Positions 22,694 to 35,929 are shown, counted from the first letter of the stretch. The stretch is DNA of 64,000 nucleotides from Buxus sempervirens (GCA_947561395.2 OX387187.1:19883829-19947828); one strand, 5' to 3'. Translations and numbers: made by a program. Notes: generated from the letters alone by a model not told the origin.

Positions 22694-25600
22694 TGTAACG
22701 CCCCGGAACCGGGTTACGTAGTAAAAACCGTAACTCGTTCCCCAAGGGTTACTTTTATACACAGGATCGCTATATCAGAGTAAGGAAAACATGAAATGGC
22801 AATAACATAATCAGAGTCAACTAAAATTTTCCCCAACTCACCTAAACCAAGCATAAACCCGCATGTATCGTCCTCTCTGAGATCTGAAAACAAAACAAAA
22901 CAGTGAGATACAACTATCTCAGCAAGTAGCAATGCATGCCTAAAATATAGTTGTAACAGTACTAAAACATGTACGATTTAAAATACACAACGATTAACCA
23001 CGGTAATCCGTCTAATCTAGGAAATACATCGTCAATCACATTCAGAAAATCTTATGTATTTGGACTCGTGAAGTCTGTCTATTTTGTGTGGCTAAGCACT
23101 AGTGTTCCAAACAATCCAGTCGAAATACTGCAACAGCTCAAACAACCAATTCATCGCCCTCATGGCGGAAATACCCGTGTGACCTCACCCTCATGGTGGA
23201 AACGGAGTTGCTGCAGCACTTCCCTCATGGAAGGCCTCTCCATCATGGAGGAAACGCATGAAGGAACCCTAGACTTAAATCCAAACAAAATAAACAAAAT
23301 TCACTACAACTCGACTGTGGATCCACACTAAGTCTCACCCTATTACTTTGGCAAGTAATTATCATTTACTGTGTAAATTTATCATAAAACCATGCTTTAT
23401 ATAAGAGAAGCCAATTTATAGTGAAAACTACCAATCTCAATTTCAATTAAACAATAAAGCCATCCAACAGCAGAAATTATATACAATGAAAACACTTACA
23501 TTTTATCAAGATGGTAACCCATGAACATACGAGAAATCCATGACCAATTACAATTCAGATCATAATAAGAGTTCAGCAAAAATCAGTGAATGGTTAGCTC
23601 AGTTCCATAATTCCCAAATGGTCAATCCTCTAAGATAAAAAATTCAGTTTCTGCTATTACCTTTACTATTTAATATCAAAACCACTTATGCTCTAACCTT
23701 GTTGACAATACTGTTTTCTACCGGTTACTATCAGTATTGGTAATCCCATCAAAACACAAGTTAAAATCTGCATTATCATTCTCACATTAGCTAATCTTTT
23801 ACACAACAGAGTTCAGATTTACTATCTTTCTCTAAATATCTTTATATAAAGTATTCCACAGATTCTATTGTCCAAACTAATTTTTAATATACTTCTAACA
23901 GTTCTGGATTCCCTTATTTATCATTACATAACTCAGGTACAGCAACTAAATAGTTTGATATAAAAATAAGTTTTTAAAGAGTTACAAATATTTGTTGTAG
24001 ACAATTTCACAGGTATTTAGTATCATGAATTTTTCTCCCAATAAGTCTCTAATCCATATTAGTAATTAATCTTCACTTGAATCTACAACTCCAGATGTTA
24101 ATTTGATCTGTTATAAACTCATTTGAATAGGTTTAAGAAGCTGGAACCAAGGTTGCTCACATATGTCATAATAGCCGAAATATTTCTTCACAATTAAACA
24201 TGGCGCTAATGTGCACCATCTGGCACTAACCTGGTGAGGTTAGGCGCCAGGTATATAACCCCTTAGCGTTAGTTCAAATTGAGTCTGGTGCTAGCTTGAG
24301 GTTGGCACCAGGTCATTAGGTTGGCACCAGGTCCAAGAGGTTGGCACCAGGTCATTAGGTTGGCACCAGGTCCAAGCACTAGGCGGCAGTGTTATTTTGG
24401 GTCTGGTGCTAACCTCTTTGAGGTTGGCACCAGGTCCAAGCAAGGCGGCAGTGCTATTTTGGGTCTGGTGCTAACCTCTTTGAGGTTGGCACCAGGTCCA
24501 TTAGGTTGGCACCAGGTACTTTCCAACTCGAGGACTTCTCAAACTTGCTATAAAATGTAATCCCTCATTCCGAATCACACACATACCTCAAGAAATCTTC
24601 TAATACAACACATAGATCCTTCATAACTCATTAAGCCTCCTTTGAGATTACATAACCAAATTATACAACCATCAGACAGTATTCACCCGAAATGTTAACA
24701 AAAACTAAAAATGACCTTAAACACATTTCCTTTCTTTATAAGATCTTAAAACACAGAAAACTTGCTATTATAAAAGGTGCTAACTTGCATAGTTCAGAAT
24801 TCTCATTGACTGAAATGAATGAATTTAACAAAAACCACTTCTATCATATGAACAACAATTCTAATAACTTAGTTACCACAGCTGAAATATCATTCTCAGA
24901 TCAACATCAACATACGAACAGAATATTCTCAGATTAAACTTAATTACATTTCTGATTTAATCCACTTAAGCAAAAGATCATCCTAATCATTCTTATACGA
25001 ACATAAATCTGGAATTTTCTGGATTCTTCAAATCTGGATCCGTGTAAACACAAATCATGCAATCAGGGAAAACTTGAAAAGAGCTACTTGCCTCTTGTTT
25101 TCGTCTTCACCAACACAGCAACTCCTTTGGATGATCCTCACGTCCAGAATCTCCAATAGCCAATCTGAACTGGACGTTTTCTTGCTGCAACAGCAATGGA
25201 CGACTTCCTCTTTCTTCTCCAACAAAACTCTCCACTCTTTCTCAATTCTCAGATTTTTGTTTCATCTGTTTGGCCTTCTCCCAAGTTAAACCGGTTAGAA
25301 ACGCTTGGAGAGAGAGCTGTTGAGACGATCAGCAACTTCAACTTCCCTTACGTTACAAAACTTTTGATTTTCTCTTATGATCCTATGCAATGCTCCACCA
25401 CCATATCTCCTACACCAACCACTCATCGATACTTGATCAAAATAATGCCTTCTCAAACACAATATTACCCATACTATAACTCAATTCTAATAAAATATTC
25501 TCAACAATAATTATTTAAACTAAACTATATTCTTACATGAAATATACACAAATCAAGATTCCTGAAATTCCCATATTGCCCTTAAATAGTTTCCACCCTA

Positions 25601-25780
25601 AACCAATAATTAAAAATCTAATTAATGTTTCTTATCTTTTAATTAGAACTTCCACCCGGATTCGCCCGAGAATGCCGGTTTGACCGCTCAATCTCTCTTT
25701 CTAGACTTTCCCATCAATTAAATAAATTAGTATTTTCCTAAAACAAAATTTTAATATTATTAAAATTTCGGGATTTTACA
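22694..25780 (-). mobile_element. 3' LTR of the non-autonomous element
   Basis: Minus-strand ends TGTAAAATCCCG (25780) and CCGGGGCGTTACA (22694). It contains an acceptor-like GTTTTGTTTTCAG (near 22885), a box CTACTTGCTGAGATAG (near 22925), a CCTCATGG minisatellite (23155-23260) and a GGTTGGCACCAGGTC repeat block (24296-24520). The repeated short ORFs shared with the other LTR reflect LTR identity, not genes. Confidence 0.96.
24296..24520. repeat. GGTTGGCACCAGGTC repeat block in LTR (second copy at 29728-29952)
   Basis: AGGTTGGCACCAGGTC occurs about seven times, interspersed with the near-inverse GTCTGGTGCTAACCTC, so adjacent units can fold into stems (TGGTGCTAACCTC against GAGGTTGGCACCA). 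The GC-rich block stands out from the AT-rich LTR and is identical in both LTRs. Confidence 0.85.
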
Positions 25781-25794
25781 TTCTCCCCTCCTTC
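25781..25794 (-). other. Polypurine tract of the non-autonomous element
   Basis: The minus strand reads GAAGGAGGGGAGAA directly before TGTAAAATCCCG. The upstream minus-strand sequence AATTTCGAGGACGAAATTTTT is nearly the same as at 1737-1757 before the chromovirus LTR, which shows common descent. Confidence 0.9.
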
Positions 25795-25960
25795 AAAAAT
25801 TTCGTCCTCGAAATTTAAGACACGACGGAGAAACCAAAATCCGGATACTTCTTCATCTCATCTTTTCCTTTCAAGCTAGAGCTTGCTTATGCCAATCCGA
25901 CATCCGAACTAACTTCTATTCAGTACCAATTCATAGGACTTTGCATTATCCGGCACATGA
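25795..25960 (-). pseudogene. Remnant of chromodomain C-terminus
   Basis: One minus-strand frame reads LERKDEMKKYPDFG followed by stops and ISRTKF. This resembles ELESKMKKKYPSLF and the FRGRNF tail of the chromovirus at 1660-1760. It is too short to be functional, but it links the non-autonomous element to the Tekay clade. Confidence 0.55.
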
Positions 25961-27029
25961 ACCTTGCCTCTAGGCCTCATTTTAAACTATCCTTATAATC
26001 TAAATCTCTGACAGCCTCATGTCATTTATCCACTAATCTCTGGCCCTAAATCTGAATTGGATACTTGGCTCACCAAAATATGCTAGATCAACCCAGACTA
26101 CCAGCAAGACCTTAGCACTTTATCTCAAGGCCTACAATTCAGTTTTACAATAGACCATGATATTAACTACTAAATTAACATAGCTTGCTGTAAAATTTCT
26201 TCCCAAAAACAATCAAATTTTATCTCAGTAATATGTTGGTCATATATAATTACTATAACTAATTTGCTTTTTACTAATCCCATACACTCCGGAATACATT
26301 ATTGAATACATTCATGAACTCCCTTTTGTTAATACCTTTCAATTATAAATCCTATTCTCAGCATCTCTACCTTGACTCCAAATTCCTTAAACCATCTCTT
26401 ATTAATCTCTTAAAGTAAATCTCTAAATAAAATTAACTAACAATCATTGAATAGACTAATATTTATGTTGGGCGCCAACCCTGGGAAGGTAAGAGCCCCT
26501 GAGCCTTCCTGAGCACCCATACCAGATCCCACAAATTGAGTTGCGGCAGACGAAATTCATCTAGGACTGATCTAATATTGTACATTCAGACTATTTCCAG
26601 TATATTCCTAATCCTCTAAACAGTGTAATCATGAAGGTTTGGATTTAATTTCAGATGTAAAATCAACCCCAATTCTCAATAGATTAAAACCTCATGAATA
26701 TCATTCAAATAACACAAATACACTAACTTCAATTTAATCTAAACATGCTAAATATGAATCTGAAAACATATCTCAGAAATTTCTAATTTCTTTAAACCTG
26801 AATCCATAAATACACAATCCATGTGAGAAATGGTGCTTGGAAAACTACTTACAAAATTACAATAGGACTGAACTAATTTCATTCCATCAAATCACTTTTA
26901 TCATGATTAAAATCTTATAACAATACAATTTCATCATCATGGGTTCAATCTAATTAAACTTAAATTGAATCATGGATTTAGATGCCTTTGCCATAAACAG
27001 AAAAATCAAATTTCGACTATCAAAATTCT

Positions 27030-27066
27030 AATATTTTATTTATTTATTTATTTATTTATTTATTTT
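27030..27066. repeat. (TTTA)n microsatellite
   Basis: About eight TTTA units ending in a short T run, inside the internal region of the non-autonomous element. Confidence 0.9.
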
Positions 27067-28112
27067 TTGATCACAAAGTCATGCAAAAAAATTTCTGATG
27101 GAAAATTTCTCCTCATGAAATTTCACCATTTGATTTCTAGAACCACCACGCTTCCGCTACGCCTTCACTCTTTACTTTTAACACTTCATTCCAATCTCTT
27201 AAAATAATGTCTCCAAAAATTTCTATATAAACATTATGGTTGCCAACACCAATCCTGACGAAGAAATTTTCTCATGATATTTTATCTTTGTCTTCTAAAT
27301 CCACTACGCTTCCATTGCGTATTCCTGAATTTCCAATTCACCCTAAATAAATTAATCACTTATAATTTCATATTTCAATATACATACTCACTAATAAAAT
27401 AAAAAAAATAACTCAGAAGAGAATACCATGACTTGTTGTCACCCACTCTTTCATACATATGCATCTATATGAAGAATAGGGAAAACATCATGGAAAATCC
27501 CCTTATGGCTCAACTTATACCAAATAGCACATACACACATTTTCTCACATACATATAAGTATTAGAATACATACCCCATTTGTATGAAGCTTAATACCCA
27601 AGTATATGTTCAGCATTGGCCGATGCCTTACACTACTCAAGTATAGCTATATACATATGACTCATCATCCAATTAAGCACATAGTAGCATGTATGCTTAA
27701 TCAACCATCACCAATTTCATGCTTCAGAAACAATCATCCACAATTAAGATTATTTCACATTCCCCAAACATTTATCATACTATTTATCTCTACCTCTTCT
27801 ACTTCTCAGGATCTTCAAGTTCCATCCGATTAGAACTACAGTAACTTTTCTCTAACCATGCAAAATGAATAATAATAATAATAACAATAATGCATTATAT
27901 CACAAATAACAATCATATCATCCCAGATAATTGTAGCATAAAGTTCAAGTAACTTACCTTTAACAATAAGGATAGCTGCTATATTTGTAGAAAGAACACT
28001 CTCATCCTAAATTTCCTATATAATTGGTGCTAGCTAACGTGCACACAACCCCCAAGGCCATCCTAGGGATTTCCTATTTCTATGCCATGTTTCCTTTCAA
28101 AACTCTGATATT

Positions 28113-28123
28113 CTCTGATACCA
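28113..28123 (-). other. Primer binding site, initiator tRNA-Met
   Basis: The minus strand reads TGGTATCAGAG two bases after the 5' LTR end (CGTTACA GA TGGTATCAGAG). This matches the complement of the 3' end of plant initiator tRNA-Met, the usual minus-strand primer of gypsy elements. It identifies 28126-31212 as the 5' LTR. Confidence 0.92.
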
Positions 28124-28125
28124 TC

Positions 28126-31100
28126 TGTAACGCCCCGGAACCGGGTTACGTAGTAAAAACCGTAACTCGTTCCCCAAGGGTTACTTTTATACACAGGATC
28201 GCTATATCAGAGTAAGGAAAACATGAAATGGCAATAACATAATCAGAGTCAACTAAAATTTTCCCCAACTCACCTAAACCAAGCATAAACCCGCATGTAT
28301 CGTCCTCTCTGAGATCTGAAAACAAAACAAAACAGTGAGATACAACTATCTCAGCAAGTAGCAATGCATGCCTAAAATATAGTTGTAACAGTACTAAAAC
28401 ATGTACGATTTAAAATACACAACGATTAACCACGGTAATCCGTCTAATCTCGGAAATACATCGTCAATCACATTCAGAAAATCTTATGTATTTGGACTCG
28501 TGAAGTCTGTCTATTTTGTGTGGCTAAGCACTAGTGTTCCAAACAATCCAGTCGAAATACTGCAACAGCTCAAACAACCAATTCATCGCCCTCATGGCGG
28601 AAATACCCGTGTGACCTCACCCTCATGGTGGAAACGGAGTTGCTACAGCACTTCCCTCATGGAAGGCCTCTCCATCATGGAGGAAACGCATGAAGGAACC
28701 CTAGACTTAAATCCAAACAAAATAAACAAAATTCACTACAACTCGACTGTGGATCCACACTAAGTCTCACCCTATTACTTTGGCAAGTAATTATCATTTA
28801 CTGTGTAAATTTATCATAAAACCATGCTTTATATAAGAGAAGCCAATTTATAGTGAAAACTACCAATCTCAATTTCAATTAAACAATAAAGCCATCCAAC
28901 AGCAGAAATTATATACAATGAAAACACTTACATTTTATCAAGATGGTAACCCATGAACATACGAGAAATCCATGACCAATTACAATTCAGATCATAATAA
29001 GAGTTCAGCAAAAATCAGTGAATGGTTAGCTCAGTTCCATAATTCCCAAATGGTCAATCCCCTCAGATAAAAAATTCAGTTTCTGCTATTACCTTTACTA
29101 TTTAATATCAAAACCACTTATGCTCTAACCTTGTTGACAATACTGTTTTCTACCGGTTACTATCAGTATTGGTAATCCCATCAAAACACAAGTTAAAATC
29201 TGCATTATCATTCTCACATTAGCTAATCTTTTACACAACAGAGTTCAGATTTACTATCTTTCTCTAAATATCTTTATATAAAGTATTCCACAGATTCTAT
29301 TGTCCAAACTAATTTTTAATATACTTCTAACAGTTCTGGATTCCCTTATTTATCATTACATAACTCAGGTACAGCAACTAAATAGTTTGATATAAAAATA
29401 AGTTTTTAAAGAGTTACAAATATTTGTTGTAGACAATTTCACAGGTATTTAGTATCATGAATTTTTCTCCCAATAAGTCTCTAATCCATATTAGTAATTA
29501 ATCTTCACTTGAATCTACAACTCCAGATGTTAATTTGATCTGTTATAAACTCATTTGAATAGGTTTAAGAAGCTGGAACCAAGGTTGCTCACATATGTCA
29601 TAATAGCCGAAATATTTCTTCACAATTAAACATGGCGCTAATGTGCACCATCTGGCACTAACCTGGTGAGGTTAGGCGCCAGGTATATAACCCCTTAGCG
29701 TTAGTTCAAATTGAGTCTGGTGCTAGCTTGAGGTTGGCACCAGGTCATTAGGTTGGCACCAGGTCCAAGAGGTTGGCACCAGGTCATTAGGTTGGCACCA
29801 GGTCCAAGCACTAGGCGGCAGTGTTATTTTGGGTCTGGTGCTAACCTCTTTGAGGTTGGCACCAGGTCCAAGCAAGGCGGCAGTGCTATTTTGGGTCTGG
29901 TGCTAACCTCTTTGAGGTTGGCACCAGGTCCATTAGGTTGGCACCAGGTACTTTCCAACTCGAGGACTTCTCAAACTTGCTATAAAATGTAATCCCTCAT
30001 TCCGAATCACACACATACCTCAAGAAATCTTCTAATACAACACATAGATCCTTCATAACTCATTAAGCCTCCTTTGAGATTACATAACCAAATTATACAA
30101 CCATCAGACAGTATTCACCCGAAATGTTAACAAAAACTAAAAATGACCTTAAACACATTTCCTTTCTTTATAAGATCTTAAAACACAGAAAACTTGCTAT
30201 TATAAAAGGTGCTAACTTGCATAGTTCAGAATTCTCATTGACTGAAATGAATGAATTTAACAAAAACCACTTCTATCATATGAACAACAATTCTAATAAC
30301 TTAGTTACCACAGCTGAAATATCATTCTCAGATCAACATCAACATACGAACAGAATATTCTCAGATTAAACTTAATTACATTTCTGATTTAATCCACTTA
30401 AGCAAAAGATCATCCTAATCATTCTTATACGAACATAAATCTGGAATTTTCTGGATTCTTCAAATCTGGATCCGTGTAAACACAAATCATGCAATCAGGG
30501 AAAACTTGAAAAGAGCTACTTGCCTCTTGTTTTCGTCTTCACCAACACAGCAACTCCTTTGGATGATCCTCACGTCCAGAATCTCCAATAGCCAATCTGA
30601 ACTGGACGTTTTCTTGCTGCAACAGCAATGGACGACTTCCTCTTTCTTCTCCAACAAAACTCTCCACTCTTTCTCAATTCTCAGATTTTTGTTTCATCCG
30701 TTTGGCCTTCTCCCAAGTTAAACCGGTTAGAAACGCTTGGAGAGAGAGCTGTTGAGACGATCAGCAACTTCAACTTCCCTTACGTTACAAAACTTTTGAT
30801 TTTCTCTTATGATCCTATGCAATGCTCCACCACCATATCTCCTACACCAACCACTCATCGATACTTGATCAAAATAATGCCTTCTCAAACACAATATTAC
30901 CCATACTATAACTCAATTCTAATAAAATATTCTCAACAATAATTATTTAAACTAAACTATATTCTTACATGAAATATACACAAATCAAGATTCCTGAAAT
31001 TCCCATATTGCCCTTAAATAGTTTCCACCCTAAACCAATAATTAAAAATCTAATTAATGTTTCTTATCTTTTAATTAGAACTTCCACCCGGATTCGCCCG

Positions 31101-31212
31101 AGAATGCCGGTTTGACCGCTCAATCTCTCTTTCTAGACTTTCCCATCAATTAAATAAATTAGTATTTTCCTAAAACAAAATTTTAATATTATTAAAATTT
31201 CGGGATTTTACA
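28126..31212 (-). mobile_element. 5' LTR of the non-autonomous element
   Basis: Same length and nearly the same sequence as the 3' LTR. A possible GC-AG intron-like interval runs from AGAG/GCAAGTAG (30523, minus strand) to GTTTTGTTTTCAG (28316). It contains the GGTTGGCACCAGGTC block (29728-29952) and the CCTCATGG minisatellite (28590-28695). The promoter must be here for transcription to cover the element; no clear TATA box was found. Confidence 0.96.
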
Positions 31213-32781
31213 ACAACCCGGCCTACCAAGGATCACGGGCTGCTCTACCGTGGTCATGGCAACACTCATGGCCATGCAATTACCACAATAAAGCCAACTC
31301 ATTACATTACTAAGCTTAGTCTAGGATTCGAGACAAGCTAGACCAAAACAAACAACTCACACATAAACCAACCTCTGTAGCAAAATATACCAACCTCTGG
31401 TAGCACCACTAATAAAACAAATCACTTTTATCACTTGTCACTCAGGACCCAAACAATATCTTATAAAACCTCGAGTGTAATTTGTAAACCATATAACAAT
31501 ATTCAAATCAATCGTATAAGCAATTAACACAAGTAAAACCTTTTTATAAAATTCTGCCCAGCACACTAAAATCTGGTAAAACTCCGTTTAGATAATTCCA
31601 TAGTATGAAATTCAGTAGTAAAACCTGGATTACCAAAATACTTGAAATCAGCAAGAGTTATGTTCCATTACTTCTAGTAGGTTGGATGATAGTTTCCTAA
31701 GTTCTTCTCCTAAAATTATTTGCTAAAGCTCCGTGGTTCCTTTACTGGAAATTTGTTGTCCTTTAGCAACAATTAAATGTAAGAATTGAAATACACAAAC
31801 TCAGTCAAACCAACAATAACTAACCATATAACCAATACCTTAAAATCTAACCTTTAATCCATAAACTCTCCCAATAATTGTTGGTTTAGTTTCACTAGGT
31901 TGTAATCACTTAGAACTCATACTAACACCTCAATTCCGCTCCTAGATAGGTTTCTGAACAATTAGATTTGAGAAATCCACTTAAAATCACTCAACCGCAC
32001 TTATTAGTGAATTTGGGTAGGTGCGCTGACCTCCTAACAGTGGGCGACAGTAGGCGGCAGTAGGCCGATCCAAATTTTACACTGTCGTTGAGTACCACTG
32101 AGCAAGGTCAGTCGGCAGCACTCAGCGGATGCCCCCTAGTTTCTCCGACATAAATTTTTAGTCGCTGTTAGTTCAATTCCACCATGTCTGTCCTAAAATT
32201 AGAGTTCTATAAAAACTAATTCATGCTCATAACACCTGTAACAACAATTTAGAACCAATTCGAATTTAATTCCACTAAGATCATATTCCGAATTCAAAAA
32301 TCAACTCGAACAACAATTTTAGTCGACAATAACAATTTACAACCTATCCTCTCAATTCAATTCATGCAATCGGCTTCAAAACTCAAAAGAAAACTAGTGC
32401 TCATTACATGATTAGCTAAATCAGTCTTCTAGCTTCTAGTTCCTCTAATAGAACACCTCCGAATGAGAAATTCTACGGCTGATTGCTTCTGATCTACACA
32501 AATGTCTAGATCTGCTCAGATCTGAGTTGCAAGTGCTTTCTCACTCAAATCTCTTCCCTAATTTATTAACCAAATGATCCTTACTTGATCTCTGCCGATC
32601 TGCACTTGAACGATCACAATTTCGTAAACTCTCAAACACTGATATCTCCGACCAGCAAGAACTTCTTCTCCGCTTGATTCCAACTCAAGCAAACTCTCAG
32701 AACCCTTACCTTTCTCCAGCAGCTGCTCTCTGATTTTTGCCTACGATTTAGCAAACGAACCAGCAACTCATGCAAGCAACC

Positions 32782-32789
32782 TATTTATA
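32782..32789 (-). promoter_or_regulatory. TATA box of the truncated Tekay-like LTR
   Basis: The minus strand reads TTTATAAATAGGTTGC, matching CTATAAATAGGTTGATG at 2420. Confidence 0.65.
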
Positions 32790-33118
32790 AATTTTGATGG
32801 CACCCAAACCTTGCTTGATTTGCTGATTGCTCATCCACGGCTGATTTCTACACCAATACTTCTCATCCCTTGATTAAGTACCATGCCACTCTAGCAATAA
32901 TGATCTAACATCCAAAACACCCTAAATTAATTTTTATAATTATTCAAATAAGTTATAGCCATCACATACCTTAAGTTATAACTTTGCGCACTTAATTTCC
33001 AGAAATTCCAAATCTGCCCTTGCTCCTTAGTTATCTGGAAATTCATCAATTACCCATAATTAGAATTATTTAATTAATTCCCACAATTAATATTAACCCA
33101 AAAATTCGGGGTCTTACA

Positions 33119-33704
33119 CCTTTACTTCAGCCTTACAACAATCACAAGATGGCTTACAGAACTCTCCAATGTGTTTTCATTGGTTACAGTCCTTCCCATA
33201 AAGGCTATAAGTGCTTACATGTTCCTACTGGCCGGATTTACATCTCACGTAATGTCATTTTCAATGAATCCCTTTTTCCTTTCTCTGCTTTTACAGCATC
33301 TACACCATCCTCAAATCAGTCCACCTTACCTCTTTCTTTGCTTCCTTCACCATCACTGCTTGGTCCTGCTCCTCCTTTAATTTCTAATCAGCACAACACA
33401 CAATCCAACTCCACTCCATCCTTTTCATCCACTCAATCTCATGATTCCACTACTTCCCTTGCATCTTCACCTGCCCCTCCGCCCCCTACATCTTCACCTG
33501 CCCCTCCTCCAATTGTTACCTGTTCTAAAACCAATACTTTCTGTCCCAAAATTCGAACTGATGGCATCATCCCTTGGCCACCTCCAAAAGCATTTCTTTC
33601 CTCTCTATCTATTCTAGAGGAGCCTTCTTCTTATACTGTTGCTGCTCGTTATCCAGAATGGCGTGAAGCAATGCACCATGAATTCAAAGCACTACTTTAG
33701 AATC
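33119..33704 (+). pseudogene. copia-3 fragment 1: end of integrase and Ser/Pro-rich linker
   Basis: The frame reads [20 protein letters not shown] and [12 protein letters not shown], the conserved end of copia integrase, then a Ser/Thr/Pro-rich linker, then [16 protein letters not shown], the start of the RT domain. It is closest in style to the Ale/Retrofit group. An in-frame TAG at 33698 interrupts it, and the next five bases GAATC are the target site of the solo LTR at 33705. The upstream gag, protease and integrase parts are not in the window. Confidence 0.88.
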
Positions 33705-33854
33705 TGTAAGACCCTGGAATTTTGAAAAAAAATTTTAATTAAGATTAAACATATTAAGTAAGAACAAATAGAGGATTAAAATTCAGTTAAATTAATTGGT
33801 TTGAGTGGGTTGGTTAGATTAAAATTCAGTTCAATTTATCAAGGAAATGAAAAC

Positions 33855-33866
33855 ATATATATATAG
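33855..33866 (+). promoter_or_regulatory. TATA-like box
   Basis: CATATATATATAGAATG, 150 bp into the LTR and about 270 bp before the donor-like GGTAAGTA at 34134. Confidence 0.45.
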
Positions 33867-35929
33867 AATGTTATTAGATGAAAGAACCCATAGGTTCTTT
33901 CATCTAAGATATGTGCGTTTAGGGTTAGAAGAAAAAGGGGGAAATCACAGAAATCGTAGAGAAGGAGAAGAGGAAAGGAGAAAGGAGAAGAGAAGAAGAA
34001 GAAGAAGAGAAGAAGAGGAGAGAAAAAGACACAAAGGAGAGGAAAAGGGGAGAAGAAGAAGAAGAGGAGGAGGAGAAGAGGGTTCTGTTTTGGGCAATCG
34101 GTTCTGTTCTAGGCAATTGGATTGCGCGATTCTGGTAAGTAACACCCTTAGAACTAAACTTGCATGGATTTAAGAGTTTATTGATAACTGTTATGATTTT
34201 GCGAATCTGGTTATGGAGTTTCATCGTTTCCGGAGGCTATTTGAGAGCATGTTTTACTATAGATCTTCTGATTCACTGTTCTATGAGTTAGGACATGTTA
34301 AGATTGTTTTGGAATGCTACTAGGTGAGTTTAATCTTGGTTTCGGAGTTTCTGGTTGTGTGAAAAGCAACCTTGTTGGAGAAGAAAACCAGAATATTCCT
34401 TGATTTTTGCCTACTGCATGCTTACTCTGTTCTACTGTGAATTTCTGGTTGCAAGAAAACTCCCAAATCTTGTTTTTGGCTTTTGTCTTTTGGGGTATGA
34501 TTTGAATCTGCGACTAGACATTAGGGTTCAACCAGCTTAGTAGAAAAATCAAATCTTGTTTATCCTAATTCTAGATTGCTGTGTGAATGATTTGAATATT
34601 TGTTTGGATGGTTTACTTCAATTGAATCTATGTGATGTTGTTAGAAAATTTTGGAAACGACATGTTCAATTTCGGCACCATGTTTGATATCAACACCTTG
34701 TTCGAACTTGAATGGGTTGCTTTTATAAGGTTAATCCGGTTTGGTCATGGTCAAACCTATGTTTGCAAGAATACAAACAACAACTTGGTTTAGCTAGACA
34801 CTTTTGTTGGTTTTATGTTTGCATGGGATTGTTAGATTGCAATCATAAATTTAGAGATTGCTATTTGGATTAGTTTAGATGTTTCTAGGTACTTTCAATT
34901 AGTGTCTAAATGGGTGGGAATCTGAGTTCTTTGCATAGAGACAATTGGAAGATGACATATAGAAGCCACTCTGTTAGGCTGTCTTAAAATTGTGAAGATT
35001 TCAGTGTCTTGCGAGGGCTTGAAATCTTTGCATATAAATTTATATTAGTAGTCTAAAATTTAGTTTAGAGTGTTTGTAGTTGAATGGAAGTGGTTTAGGA
35101 CTGATCGGAACTCAAGGTAATGCAAGAAAAGTTGATGGTTTCCATCCATTGGGTTCCACGGTAGGTTGTAACCACCTGTAGTATAACGGCTATAACTTCT
35201 TGTAAAAAACTTTAAATTACGCATCGTTTGTTGCGTTAGAAACTAAACTCATAGATCTTTCCAATGATATATAGCATGAATATCCATTAGTTATAGATTA
35301 AATCAGGTTTAGCATTTAATTAACAAGTTAAAACTAGATCTGCAGAGTAAACGGTAACTGTAAACTAATTGTGGTAAAATGGCTGTGTTTTATTTTATGC
35401 ATTCATTTACTTGCAATATTCGCCCTTATTGGAAGCTCGTGAGTCTTAAATTGGTTTGCGAAATTATGTGAATAATGGAGGGAAAGACATCTATGATTCA
35501 TTTAATTGCTTAGATTCAGCATGATGACAAGGGTATTAAACAATATGACTATTTTGGTGTTATTAGGTTGAATGGGTGGGTATAGAAAAATTTGCTACTT
35601 TGTCTCATGTTGAGTTGATAAAAAGAATGGAGTTTGAATTGTATCTTTGAAGTGTTTAGAAGGTTTGAATGGTTAAGGAGAATGCGTTTGGTAAGGGTTC
35701 AACTTTGTTTGGAGCGTTGAAAAAACTGGAATGGCCCCTTTTGACACAAGCTTAGGCATTAAAAAGTGGTAGTCAAGAAGTAATATCAAAATATTCCTTA
35801 CCCTGTTTGCTAATAATTTGGTTTGGTAACATGTTTTGAGTTACGTGATTGGAAATGGAAGCTGAGGCTTCCTGTTAGTTTGAAAAGGGCCAAGGGCCTA
35901 TGGTTGGATGTTTTGTGGATTGGGATTTC

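Larger units (their letters stand above)
25781..28125 (-). other. Internal region of the non-autonomous element, no gene
   Basis: AT-rich, with no ORF longer than about 80 codons and no gag, RT or integrase motif on either strand. Besides the primer site, PPT and chromodomain scrap it has a TTTA microsatellite and a short GC-richer patch (26465-26560) that might be a gag vestige. That last point is a guess. Confidence 0.8.
22694..31212 (-). mobile_element. Complete non-autonomous LTR retrotransposon (LARD-type), TSD ACAAC
   Basis: Two LTRs of exactly 3087 bp (22694-25780 and 28126-31212) flank a 2345-bp internal region. TSD ACAAC at 22689-22693 and 31213-31217. Initiator-Met primer site at 28113-28123 and polypurine tract at 25781-25794, both in minus orientation. 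Reading the LTRs against each other I see five substitutions (23019, 23213, 23621, 23624, about 25267) and no indel, so the insertion is recent. The internal region has no gag or pol ORF. Near the PPT it keeps a chromodomain-tail scrap, so it probably derives from a Tekay element and would need that clade's proteins in trans. It is the youngest clear insertion in its surroundings. Confidence 0.96.
22101..33118 (-). mobile_element. Tekay-like LTR, minus strand, 3' end truncated, split by a complete element
   Basis: On the minus strand it begins TGTAAGACCCCGAATTTTTG at 33118, has TATAAATAGGTTG at 32789, and continues after the 22694-31212 insertion to CCGCACTCTGATG near 22115. The last 100 or so bases (GGGGCGTTACA end) are missing compared with the solo LTR at 2069-4618. 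Without the insertion it is about 2.5 kb. Right flank is copia-3, left flank copia-2, and no TSD matches (right flank CCTTT). A deletion or recombination at the left edge is inferred. Confidence 0.75.

Noticed and set aside
22969..23331. ORF of 120 codons, repeated at 28401-28763, with other ORFs repeated 5432 bp apart
   Set aside because: The duplication is explained by the two LTRs of the non-autonomous element. The frames run on the strand opposite to the element and show no domain.
33847..34173. Arg/Glu-rich ORF and its Ser-rich antisense
   Set aside because: Comes from a purine-rich leader within a TSD-bounded solo LTR; no domain.
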